Assembly (NCBI GenBank): GCA_002688165.1
Contig: NZCB01000022.1
Span: 1-7,135 of the forward strand
Direction: 5' to 3'
Source of the DNA: Candidatus Pacearchaeota archaeon
GTDB taxonomy: Archaea > Nanobdellota > Nanobdellia > Pacearchaeales > GW2011-AR1
Length of the DNA: 7,135 nt
The notes beneath the pieces are model-generated. The model did no database searches and was not told the DNA's origin. It was given only the letters and a program-made list of their open reading frames with translations. Shown here piece by piece: positions 1-5,751 of this stretch. Made by a program: the position numbers and the translations under genes. Numbering within the stretch: the first letter of the stretch is position 1; each line of letters begins with the position of its first letter.

Positions 1-75
1 TACTATTCTAATTACATATGACAACGGACGCTGAACTTTAGCAGCATTGTTGCCTACCATCTCTTCAAAGCTCAT
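1..75 (-). CDS. N-terminal fragment of an unidentified protein (runs off the window)
   Basis: Reading the minus strand from the ATG at 75 gives 25 uninterrupted codons, beginning MSFEEMVGNN and ending SYVIRIV at the window edge. A Shine-Dalgarno-like AGGTG (minus strand, 85-81) lies five bases before this ATG. A TATA-like CTTATATTC (minus strand, about 119-111) sits further upstream, so this gene would have a short leader, unlike most of its neighbours. It is divergent from the zinc-ribbon gene at 180. Too little of the protein is visible to assign a family. A second in-frame Met at codon 6 is an alternative start but has no better ribosome binding site. Confidence 0.55.
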   Translation of the reverse strand, partial: MSFEEMVGNNAAKVQRPLSYVIRIV

Positions 76-80
76 AGGGA

Positions 81-85
81 CACCT
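81..85 (-). promoter_or_regulatory. Shine-Dalgarno site of the leftmost gene
   Basis: AGGTG on the minus strand with five bases to the ATG at 75. It is what favours this start over the Met five codons later. Confidence 0.45.
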
Positions 86-142
86 TTTTGATATTCCTAC
101 AAACTAAATCAAGAATATAAGGATTTTGGTGATTAAAAATGA

Positions 143-158
143 CCGAAACTTTTAAAAG
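143..158 (+). promoter_or_regulatory. BRE/TATA promoter of the zinc-ribbon gene
   Basis: A purine-rich BRE-like CCGAAA (143-148) is followed by the self-complementary TATA-like CTTTTAAAAG (149-158). Its centre is about 26 bases before the ATG at 180, the spacing expected when transcription starts at or next to the start codon. The mRNA is therefore probably leaderless, and no Shine-Dalgarno sequence is visible. Confidence 0.6.
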
Positions 159-179
159 TCAAAAATATTTTTTAAATAC

Positions 180-335
180 ATGAAAATAGTAAAATGTAGA
201 GATTGTGATAAAGAATTCGAAACCAATCCTAATGCAAGATATCCTAGAAGATATTGTGATTCTTGTAGCCTAGAAAGAAAAGAGGCCTATGAAAAGATAG
301 ATGAAATCAAGTTCGAAGATTGTGATGACGAATAA
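180..335 (+). CDS. Small zinc-ribbon protein, 51 residues
   Basis: An ATG-to-TAA frame of 51 codons encodes two CxxC knuckles, C6-x2-C9 and C26-x2-C29, separated by 16 residues. This is the spacing of a small zinc ribbon that binds one Zn2+ through four cysteines. The segment between them is basic (ARYPRR), and the tail after residue 30 is charged and ends in an acidic EDCDDE with one extra Cys at 48. Such tiny ribbons often bind nucleic acid or partner proteins, but no specific role can be read here. The gene has its own BRE/TATA box 26 bases upstream and no Shine-Dalgarno site, so it is probably read from a leaderless mRNA. The promoter plus four well-placed cysteines make it a real gene despite its length. 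Confidence 0.75.
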   Translation: MKIVKCRDCDKEFETNPNARYPRRYCDSCSLERKEAYEKIDEIKFEDCDDE

Positions 336-338
336 AAA

Positions 339-418
339 CAGGCAGATTGGGAATTGAAGACTTCAAAATTTATAATTTTGAACGTCCTAAGAATTTCCAA
401 AAGAAATTATTAAGCCTG
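339..418. other. Nested inverted-repeat element, possible structured RNA
   Basis: Three stems nest inside one another. The outer stem is CAGGC (339-343) with GCCTG (414-418). The middle stem is GGGAATT (349-355) with AATTTCC (392-398), seven pairs including one G-T. The apical stem is TTCAAAAT (362-369) with ATTTTGAA (375-382) over a five-base loop, extended by GAC/GTC (359-361/384-386) with one bulged C. It starts four bases after the stop codon of the zinc-ribbon gene, so it could be a 3' UTR structure or a separate small RNA. No promoter specific to it was identified. The pairing is symmetric, so the transcribed strand cannot be chosen. Confidence 0.4.
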
Positions 419-458
419 AGAAATTTCTAATTTCTAAAGTGAGATTCCATCCCTCCTC

Positions 459-482
459 TTCATATTCTTTACAGAATATGAA
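459..482. repeat. Perfect 9-bp hairpin abutting the tRNA-Gly 3' end
   Basis: TTCATATTC (459-467) and GAATATGAA (474-482) are perfect inverted repeats around a six-base loop. On the minus strand the hairpin begins immediately after the discriminator base of tRNA-Gly at 483. In the precursor it would be the first element of the 3' trailer. It may influence 3' processing or termination. There is no T-run after it on the tRNA strand, so a classical intrinsic terminator is not supported. Confidence 0.5.
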
Positions 483-554
483 TGCGCGGACCGGGAATCG
501 AACCCGGGTCACATCGTTGGCAACGACGTATACTAACCACTATACTACCCACGC
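483..554 (-). tRNA. trnG-GCC: tRNA-Gly (anticodon GCC)
   Basis: The minus strand folds as a complete cloverleaf. The acceptor stem is GCGTGGG with TCCGCGC (two G-U pairs), then TA at 8-9. The D-arm is GTAT/GTAT with GG in the loop. The anticodon stem is CGTCG/CGATG around TTGCCAA, giving anticodon GCC. A four-base variable region follows, and the T-arm is CCGGG-TTCGATT-CCCGG. The discriminator is A (483), and CCA is not encoded, as in most archaeal tRNA genes. No intron is present. It reads GGC and GGU glycine codons. Confidence 0.95.
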
Positions 555-576
555 ATAAATCTATCTATTATTAGAG

Positions 577-585
577 GTTTAAAAA
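577..585 (-). promoter_or_regulatory. TATA box of tRNA-Gly
   Basis: TTTTTAAAC on the minus strand is centred about 27 bases upstream of the first tRNA base at 554, the expected archaeal TATA position. Confidence 0.5.
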
Positions 586-601
586 TTTAATCATCTAACA
601 A

Positions 602-611
602 ACTTTATATA
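602..611 (+). promoter_or_regulatory. TATA box of the DUF2339/TSP3 operon
   Basis: ACTTTATATA is centred about 27 bases before the ATG at 634. There is no purine-rich ribosome binding site just upstream of that ATG, so a leaderless or nearly leaderless transcript is expected. Confidence 0.6.
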
Positions 612-633
612 CTATTTTTGTTATGTAAGTCCA

Positions 634-2268
634 ATGGTTACAAATAAAGATATTCTAAACAAACTCGAAAAACAAAGTGAAAGAATATCTCTTTTGGAAG
701 AACATTTAGGAATTAGTGGTAAAAAACAGAAACTGTTCAAAGATATTGATTATGAAGAGCCTAAAGAAAAGAAAGAAAGTTCTATAAAAGTTCCAAAATT
801 ATCATTCAATCAAGTAATTACATTTATAGGAATTCTAGGAATCATTATAGGAGCAATATCATTCTTCCTTTACGCAGTGGCAAATAACTGGATAGGGGAA
901 ACAGGACAAGTAATGATTGGAGTTTTATTAGGATTCATTTTATTTGGTTTTGCCTTCGCATTAAGAAAAAATAAAGAGCAATGGTCCAATATTGTTTTTG
1001 GAGGAGCATACTTCATAGAATATTTAGCTATAGGAATTGGAGTCTTAGAATACGAAGTACTACCAGATTATATAGGAATAGCTTTATCAATAATATTCTT
1101 AATTTCATCAACAATATTAAGCATAAAATTCAAATCAAGAGTCATAGCATATTTCACACTAATTGGAGGATTCCTAATGCCTTTTATCACAGGAATGTTT
1201 GAAAACGATTTATTCATAATGTTAATATATATTGTACTATGTATAGGGCTAGTAATCCTATCTTTTGCAGAAAACTGGTATGACTTAAGATTCACGTCAT
1301 ATGTTATAGTTAGTTTATTTATTATGTTCTCATTTGATAAGTTCACTTCTGCTAGTAACAAATTAATCCCTCTAGCATTCCTAACAAGCATTTACATATT
1401 ATACAAATTGGCAGTACTAATCTTTTCATCAAAGAACAAAAAAGAAAATTTATCAATTCTTGATTCAATAATCATAGTGTCTATAACTATAATGTTCTTA
1501 ATATATGTCTACAATCTTTTTGATTGGTCTTTAGTAGCTTATGGAATATTTACAATGATGTTCTCTTTTATTTATTTAGGAGAAATTTTCTACTTCAAAA
1601 CTAATAAGACTCATTTATTAAAATCTGTCTCATATACCTTACTCTCTATAGGAATAATAACAATAAATCTAGGATTCTTAATGCTAATAAATAGTGTAGA
1701 TACAGATTTCTTCTTAATATTATTTGCAGTAGAATATGTATTATTCTCAGTAATCTCGGATAAATCTAAAGATGGAGGATTATACAGATTCTATTCATAT
1801 ATATTCTTAATACTTATTGTATATTGGTATGCTGCTGTATTAAGATTTGAAAACGAACTTACACATGCAACATTCTTTATGTTTATACTATTAGCTATAG
1901 TGATATCTTTCTTAGTATTATTTAGAAAAAACATTAATTTCAAGGTAAATGCAGCAAGCTTCATAATAGGAGGATTTGCACTAATTTATTCATTACATAA
2001 ATATTTGTGGTTCTTCAACATCGTGGATGAAACATCTCAAATAATATTATCTATCTTATGGCTAATTTACACTTTAGTTATGTTCTCAAATGTTGAAACA
2101 AAAGAAGGCAAATGGTTAGTGGGATCTTTATTAGGAATAACTTTAATAAAAATAGCATTCAATGATCTATTTTATCTTGAAGGTATATTTAGAATTATAG
2201 GATTTATAATTTTTGGAATATTATTAATAATTGGAGGTTACTTTATTAAAAATGAAGCTAAACACTAA
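634..2268 (+). CDS. DUF2339-like polytopic membrane protein, 544 residues
   Basis: Residues 1-60 are charged and partly coiled-coil (LNKLEKQSERISLLEEHL), and would be cytosolic. The rest is about 16-18 hydrophobic segments from residue 62 to the end. The order is that of the DUF2339 family: a short N-terminal coiled coil, then a first span pair with a 'GxxxGxISFFxYAVxNNWIG' feel and 'GQVMIGVLLG'. The C-terminal pair (LGITLIKIAFNDL then RIIGFIIFGILLIIGGYF) also matches the family end. The biochemical function of DUF2339 proteins is not established; an envelope transport or assembly role is only a guess. It is the first gene of an operon: the next start codon lies 17 bases inside its 3' end. 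The ATG at 634 is supported by the TATA spacing. Family assignment is by recall of the pattern, not by a search. Confidence 0.8.
   Translation: MVTNKDILNKLEKQSERISLLEEHLGISGKKQKLFKDIDYEEPKEKKESSIKVPKLSFNQVITFIGILGIIIGAISFFLYAVANNWIGETGQVMIGVLLGFILFGFAFALRKNKEQWSNIVFGGAYFIEYLAIGIGVLEYEVLPDYIGIALSIIFLISSTILSIKFKSRVIAYFTLIGGFLMPFITGMFENDLFIMLIYIVLCIGLVILSFAENWYDLRFTSYVIVSLFIMFSFDKFTSASNKLIPLAFLTSIYILYKLAVLIFSSKNKKENLSILDSIIIVSITIMFLIYVYNLFDWSLVAYGIFTMMFSFIYLGEIFYFKTNKTHLLKSVSYTLLSIGIITINLGFLMLINSVDTDFFLILFAVEYVLFSVISDKSKDGGLYRFYSYIFLILIVYWYAAVLRFENELTHATFFMFILLAIVISFLVLFRKNINFKVNAASFIIGGFALIYSLHKYLWFFNIVDETSQIILSILWLIYTLVMFSNVETKEGKWLVGSLLGITLIKIAFNDLFYLEGIFRIIGFIIFGILLIIGGYFIKNEAKH
2233..2238 (+). 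promoter_or_regulatory. Shine-Dalgarno GGAGGT for the second operon gene
   Basis: GGAGGT lies 13 bases before the ATG at 2252, inside the 3' end of the DUF2339 gene, where it also encodes Gly-Gly. A TTG at 2231 that overlaps it is in frame with the second gene. That TTG is a poor start because it would leave no room for ribosome binding. Confidence 0.5.
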
Positions 2269-3346
2269 AAACATATTACTAATAATAATAGGATCAATAT
2301 TATTAATCCCTATTGTCATAGCATTTGAAGTTAATGAATATGAATACTTCTCTGATATTAAGGTTCATTGCGAAGAATATAAGGGTTATGTAAAATTTGA
2401 ACTACCCAATCAATATTTCTCATCAAAAACTCCAAATTCATACATGGAGATAGAACATTATATTGAAAAGAATATTGGAGGAGGATCTTATAACAAACAA
2501 TCAAATTGGTTTGTTAAACAAATAGAAAATCAACCAGTAACTAATGTCGAAAAAATATTTGATAATAATCATAATACTTATCTAGTTTCACAGGATAGTG
2601 AATCTATAGAATTCACATTTGAAAATCCAAACATTCAATCAATTGGAAAAGTATCAATAGATTTAAGAGACTCTTCTATAAAATCTATATCCATATATAA
2701 TAATAATGAAAAAGTAGATTTTGTAGAAAACATAAACAATTTTCACTATGAGATATTTTTTAATAATCCTATAAATTCAGATTCATTAAGATTTGTTTTA
2801 GAATATGATGGCATTATAAAAATTAAGGAAGTATCTTTCTTTAACTACCAAAATTATAATGACAAATCATTTGTATATTTTTATGTAGACAATAATTGTG
2901 ATAACAATTTTAGATTTTACTTCGGAGAATACGGAGAAAATAATGCAAGAACTGGCTCAAAAAATTTGCCTGTAGAATTTGATATAACTATTAACAGCTA
3001 TAAGAATAGCCTATATGAAGAGGACTTCGATGAGGATTCTATTAAAAATAACGATGATAATTGTTTATATATCTCAAACACAGATCAAAAAGACATTAAC
3101 TACAATAACATTGGTGATGCCTGCGAAGATGATGATAGAGATGGAGTAAAAAATGCTGTAGATAATTGTCCAGATAAATATAATAGAGATCAACTAGATG
3201 GTGATGAGGATGGTATTGGGAACGCATGTGACAGCGCAGATGGAAGATTTTTAGAACAAAATAAATATTTGGTTTTTATCTTTGCAGCCATAATTGCGAT
3301 AATATTTATAATATTTTCAATAATCCTTATGAGGAAGAAAAATTAA
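2252..3346 (+). CDS. Surface-anchored protein with discoidin-like domain and TSP3 calcium repeats, 364 residues
   Basis: Starting at ATG 2252 gives a textbook signal peptide (K-rich start, then NILLIIIGSILLIPIVIA), cut near residue 22. Residues about 25-95 are a beta-rich region of unknown type. Residues about 95-200 resemble a F5/8 type C (discoidin-like) fold: an FDNNHNTY motif, alternating beta strands, and a terminal 'IKEVSFF' strand. Residues about 257-330 carry thrombospondin type 3-like repeats, with Asp-rich DxDxDG loops, DNC and GDAC/GNAC cysteine pairs and 'NRDQ'. These normally bind Ca2+. Residues about 339-360 form a transmembrane helix followed by RKKN, so the bulk is outside and the tail inside. 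It overlaps the DUF2339 gene by 17 bases, suggesting coupled translation and a joint envelope role. The first TSP3 copy (NNDDNCLYISNTDQKD) is degenerate. Ligand and partners are unknown. Confidence 0.85.
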   Translation: MKLNTKNILLIIIGSILLIPIVIAFEVNEYEYFSDIKVHCEEYKGYVKFELPNQYFSSKTPNSYMEIEHYIEKNIGGGSYNKQSNWFVKQIENQPVTNVEKIFDNNHNTYLVSQDSESIEFTFENPNIQSIGKVSIDLRDSSIKSISIYNNNEKVDFVENINNFHYEIFFNNPINSDSLRFVLEYDGIIKIKEVSFFNYQNYNDKSFVYFYVDNNCDNNFRFYFGEYGENNARTGSKNLPVEFDITINSYKNSLYEEDFDEDSIKNNDDNCLYISNTDQKDINYNNIGDACEDDDRDGVKNAVDNCPDKYNRDQLDGDEDGIGNACDSADGRFLEQNKYLVFIFAAIIAIIFIIFSIILMRKKN

Positions 3347-3384
3347 TTTAAAATCATATATTTTATAACCCTGGATTAAAGAAT

Positions 3385-3840
3385 TTATTTCAAATTACCC
3401 GCTATCGCGGCACTTAATGCAGAAGGAAAAGTAACAATAACTGTCCTCTTAAAAGCTAACATCCAATCCACACCCCAGGGAGCTCTTTGGATGACTGACA
3501 AAATTATAGCCACTATCATAAATGATAATATATAAATTACTACAATTCTTTTTACCATATCTATCCAATAAAAATTAGGAACATTTCTAGAAAAATTTCT
3601 ATAAACAAATATAGCAATAAAAAATAAAGAGATAATTAAAAGGACAACTATATTCCATAAAGGTAATGTTTCTCCTAGGCGCCAGGTCTCTTCGGTAAAT
3701 CCAATTGGAATAGCCAAAAGTGTAGCACCTACAATGGCTTGCAATATATGTTTAACTCCAAATTTAGTTTTAGATGGCTCCATAACCTTCCCAAAAGTAG
3801 CAGTATCATCAGAAATTCTCCTCACCTTTTTTTTAACCAT
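3385..3840 (-). CDS. DUF2391-like integral membrane protein, 151 residues
   Basis: About 35 charged N-terminal residues are followed by four hydrophobic segments. The first, 'KHILQAIVGATLLAIPIGFTEETWRLG', resembles the signature of the DUF2391 family of archaeal and cyanobacterial membrane proteins. The last, 'VTFPSALSAAIAGNL', resembles its C-terminal 'FPxSxxAAIA' segment. No function is established for this family. A TTG three codons upstream (3849) would also be in frame. The ATG at 3840 is preferred because a TATA-like TTTATTAAT is centred 25 bases before it and no Shine-Dalgarno is present. The gene ends 38 bases from the convergent TSP3 protein gene, and its promoter begins right after tRNA-Val. 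Confidence 0.75.
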   Translation of the reverse strand: MVKKKVRRISDDTATFGKVMEPSKTKFGVKHILQAIVGATLLAIPIGFTEETWRLGETLPLWNIVVLLIISLFFIAIFVYRNFSRNVPNFYWIDMVKRIVVIYILSFMIVAIILSVIQRAPWGVDWMLAFKRTVIVTFPSALSAAIAGNLK

Positions 3841-3860
3841 ATCTAACAAAATAGAATTAC

Positions 3861-3869
3861 ATTAATAAA
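3861..3869 (-). promoter_or_regulatory. TATA box of the DUF2391-like gene
   Basis: TTTATTAAT on the minus strand is centred 25 bases before the ATG at 3840. It is identical to the TATA box of the GTPase operon and lies only 12 bases past the tRNA-Val 3' end. Confidence 0.55.
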
Positions 3870-3880
3870 TGTTTATAATA

Positions 3881-3952
3881 TGGACGCACCAGGGAACGAT
3901 CCTGGGACCTTCTCGGTGTAAACGAGATATTCTACCACTGAACTATGCGTCC
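3881..3952 (-). tRNA. trnV-TAC: tRNA-Val (anticodon UAC) with an unusual T-loop
   Basis: The minus strand gives a full cloverleaf. The acceptor is GGACGCA/TGCGTCC with seven Watson-Crick pairs, then TA at 8-9. The D-arm is GTTC/GAAT with G18-G19 in the loop. The anticodon arm is TCTCG/CGAGA around TTTACAC, giving anticodon TAC. A five-base variable region follows, and the T-stem is CCAGG/CCTGG. The discriminator is A, there is no encoded CCA, and there is no intron. The T-loop reads ATCGTTC instead of the usual TTCRANY: position 54 is A and 58 is T, while 55-57 (TCG) are normal. It starts 26 bases after the stop codon of the small membrane protein gene on the same strand. Confidence 0.93.
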
Positions 3953-3975
3953 GTAATAAAATTAGATTTTAAGTG

Positions 3976-3984
3976 TTTTTAAGG
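3976..3984 (-). promoter_or_regulatory. Possible TATA box of tRNA-Val
   Basis: CCTTAAAAA on the minus strand is centred about 28 bases before the tRNA start and overlaps the stop codon of the preceding gene. A second candidate, CTTAAAATC, is nearer. The tRNA could also be processed from read-through of the GTPase operon. Confidence 0.3.
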
Positions 3985-4374
3985 CTTTTTGTTTCTCAAA
4001 GATCTCTTATTTTCACTCAATAAACTTTTATTTTTGGCCTTGCTATCTTTTAACAAATTCTTATTCTTACTTTTCTCAATTTTAAGCATGTCTCCAGCAT
4101 GTTCCATAGAAGCATCTTTTGGAATCTTATTATGAGCATTCCTTTCTATAACCTTTCTAACAAGATGAGCCATCTCTCCAATAAAAATTAATCCTATTAA
4201 AATAAACAATGTTAAATGCTTTCCTGTAAATATCAGATAAACTATTAATGCAATCCCTCCTATAAAGAACATATAGATAGAAGTTCTTATTAAAAAAATC
4301 AACATTATAGAATTAGTCTTACCCTTACTAACTCCATAAACTTTCTTAAAAAACTCTTCGAACAAAGATTGCAT
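3979..4374 (-). CDS. Small membrane protein with Lys/Asn-rich tail, 131 residues
   Basis: Two hydrophobic spans (about residues 22-49 and 53-72) form a hairpin. A 59-residue, strongly basic and hydrophilic C-terminus follows. Within it a loose repeat recurs: KNKNLLKDS, KNKSLLSEN, KRSLRN. I do not recognise a family. The gene starts one base after the stop of the GTPase gene, with a GGGAGGT Shine-Dalgarno 12 bases before its ATG inside the GTPase 3' end. The two are almost certainly cotranscribed. The basic tail would lie on the cytosolic side under the positive-inside rule, where it could touch RNA or the ribosome. That link to the GTPase is inference from context only. Confidence 0.7.
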   Translation of the reverse strand: MQSLFEEFFKKVYGVSKGKTNSIMLIFLIRTSIYMFFIGGIALIVYLIFTGKHLTLFILIGLIFIGEMAHLVRKVIERNAHNKIPKDASMEHAGDMLKIEKSKNKNLLKDSKAKNKSLLSENKRSLRNKKP

Positions 4375-4375
4375 C

Positions 4376-5194
4376 TTATAATTTCAACCTCCCTGATTGC
4401 CAATCTCTAATTATATCTGAAGAGGTTCTAAATTCATCCACATTGTTCCCTTTTAATAAATAGCTTTTCTTCTTACCAATTTGCTCAATAACATCATCTA
4501 CATCTTCATTTATTTCAATTCCATAAAATTCATTGAAATTTTTAGGATTATTTTTTAAAAACAATTTTATTAAAGCATGAGCAACAATGCTTGGATCTTT
4601 AATCTTATCTGTTTTAGCTCCAATTAAACCATATCTAACTTCATCACCTTTCACCAAAGGAATTACACCAGGACTATCAATTAACTTTATCTCATTAGTT
4701 ACCTTGACCCAATGAATGCCATGCGTTGTCCCAGCCTTCTTACTAACTTTTACTTTTTTCTTATGTGCCAAAGCATTAATTATGCTAGACTTACCAACAT
4801 TTGGATATCCTAAGACTCCTACAACAATTTCTGCTTTCGCTTCCCTGGTCTTAATCTTCGGATCTCCAACTTGCCTAATAGTTTTCTCTCTTTTACCATG
4901 TTTCTTAAAAATTTTTTTAATTGCATAAAGCAATACCTTTACATCTTTTGGCCTTTTAGAACTAACAAAGATAACATCTCCCTTTTTCTTTAATTCTCTA
5001 ACTTGTTCCCTTAAACTCTTCTTACTAACTAAATCACTTTTATTAATAACAAATAACATAGGTCTTCCAATTTCTTCAACCATTTCCTCAACCAGATTAT
5101 TTCTAGAAAGCTCAACTAATCTAGCATCTAAAACTTCTAAAACTAAATCTGATTCCTTTATTATTCTACCAATCAAATCCCAATATGCTTCCAT
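4376..5194 (-). CDS. Circularly permuted YlqF/YawG-family GTPase, 272 residues
   Basis: The GTPase motifs come in permuted order G4-G5-G1-G2-G3. NKSD is at 51-54, the SSK of G5 at 78-80, the Walker A GYPNVGKS at 129-136, GTTHG around 155-159, and DSPG at 173-176. This order defines the YlqF/MTG1/YawG/Nug GTPases that act in ribosome (mostly large subunit) assembly in bacteria, organelles and eukaryotes. The archaeal members are less studied. The N-terminal DAR (23-25) is kept, but the following Pro usual in 'DARxP' is absent. The C-terminus ends DIIRDWQSGRL (260-270), a typical family tail. Full length is normal for archaeal members. It heads a minus-strand operon with the small membrane protein, from a promoter with a good BRE/TATA 25 bases before the ATG. 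Function is inferred from the family. Confidence 0.92.
   Translation of the reverse strand: MEAYWDLIGRIIKESDLVLEVLDARLVELSRNNLVEEMVEEIGRPMLFVINKSDLVSKKSLREQVRELKKKGDVIFVSSKRPKDVKVLLYAIKKIFKKHGKREKTIRQVGDPKIKTREAKAEIVVGVLGYPNVGKSSIINALAHKKKVKVSKKAGTTHGIHWVKVTNEIKLIDSPGVIPLVKGDEVRYGLIGAKTDKIKDPSIVAHALIKLFLKNNPKNFNEFYGIEINEDVDDVIEQIGKKKSYLLKGNNVDEFRTSSDIIRDWQSGRLKL
4387..4393 (-). promoter_or_regulatory. Shine-Dalgarno GGGAGGT for the small membrane protein
   Basis: GGGAGGT on the minus strand, 12 bases before the ATG at 4374 and within the last codons of the GTPase gene. The geometry is nearly the same as in the DUF2339/TSP3 operon. Confidence 0.5.
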
Positions 5195-5214
5195 AATATG
5201 AACAATAAATCTAT

Positions 5215-5229
5215 ATTAATAAACCTTTC
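5215..5229 (-). promoter_or_regulatory. BRE/TATA promoter of the GTPase operon
   Basis: GAAAGG (BRE-like) followed by TTTATTAAT on the minus strand, the TATA part centred 25 bases before the ATG at 5194. No Shine-Dalgarno follows, so the mRNA is likely leaderless. It shares a 77-bp intergenic region with the divergent gene at 5272. Confidence 0.65.
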
Positions 5230-5241
5230 AAATATATAAAT

Positions 5242-5252
5242 ACTTAAAAAAT
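5242..5252 (+). promoter_or_regulatory. Possible TATA box of the four-span membrane protein
   Basis: ACTTAAAAAAT is centred about 25 bases before the ATG at 5272. An alternative TATA-like ATATATAAATA lies ten bases further upstream, so the exact box is uncertain. Confidence 0.4.
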
Positions 5253-5271
5253 TAAGAATTGTAAATCTTAT

Positions 5272-5724
5272 ATGAATATTCAAAGGGTAAAACAGGGTGC
5301 GAGAGTTACCTATGCGAATGGAGTCTATATGATGTTATTAGGACTATTCATAATTTTATTTGATAATATGAATATGAGTGCAAATTTTAATTCTATAAAT
5401 CAATTGTGGGGCTTCTTCTCAAAATTTAATCCTGAGATATCTTACATCTTTATATTATTCCACATCCTCATAGGAACGTTATTATTCTCATCAGGAATAA
5501 TGATTCTATACCTTTCTGATTATATCATAAAAAGGAAGGAAAAAATGACATGGATAATACTATTCATTGTAGGAATAATAAATTGGGTAGCTCTCCTAAT
5601 AATCTCAATAATTTTGGGAAACATCTTATTAATTATTTTAACTGCTATAGGTTGGCTAACTTTCATCTTCGGAATGTTATTACCTATAAAATATTATTTA
5701 GAAAAGAGTTATAGGGAATATTAG
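5272..5724 (+). CDS. Four-span membrane protein of unknown function, 150 residues
   Basis: A basic N-terminus (NIQRVKQGAR) is followed by four hydrophobic stretches at about residues 14-31, 56-82, 90-113 and 117-139. A short loop with KRKEK lies between spans two and three, and the tail is charged. The positive residues put both termini and the middle loop in the cytosol. Composition is Ile/Leu/Phe-rich with no visible catalytic motif, and I do not recognise a family. The gene is transcribed away from the GTPase from a shared 77-bp intergenic region and has no ribosome binding site. The tandem repeats begin 27 bases after its stop. Confidence 0.75.
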   Translation: MNIQRVKQGARVTYANGVYMMLLGLFIILFDNMNMSANFNSINQLWGFFSKFNPEISYIFILFHILIGTLLFSSGIMILYLSDYIIKRKEKMTWIILFIVGIINWVALLIISIILGNILLIILTAIGWLTFIFGMLLPIKYYLEKSYREY

Positions 5725-5751
5725 AATCTCAAAGCTTTAAACATCTAATAT

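Noticed and set aside
322..419. C/D box small RNA (GTGATGA box C at 322-328, CTGA box D at 416-419)
   Set aside because: The box C match lies in the zinc-ribbon coding end, the 98-base distance is too long for an archaeal C/D RNA, and no internal D'/C' pair is present.
1068..1391. Minus-strand open frame of about 107 codons inside the DUF2339 gene
   Set aside because: It is a shadow of an AT-rich hydrophobic coding sequence, with no homologous look and no promoter.
2231..2251. TTG start giving a 371-residue TSP3 protein
   Set aside because: The TTG overlaps the only Shine-Dalgarno sequence, and the extra residues would extend a signal peptide that is already complete from ATG 2252.
4716..4928. 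Plus-strand frame of 70 codons inside the GTPase
   Set aside because: It is a complement shadow of the Walker A region, with no independent support.
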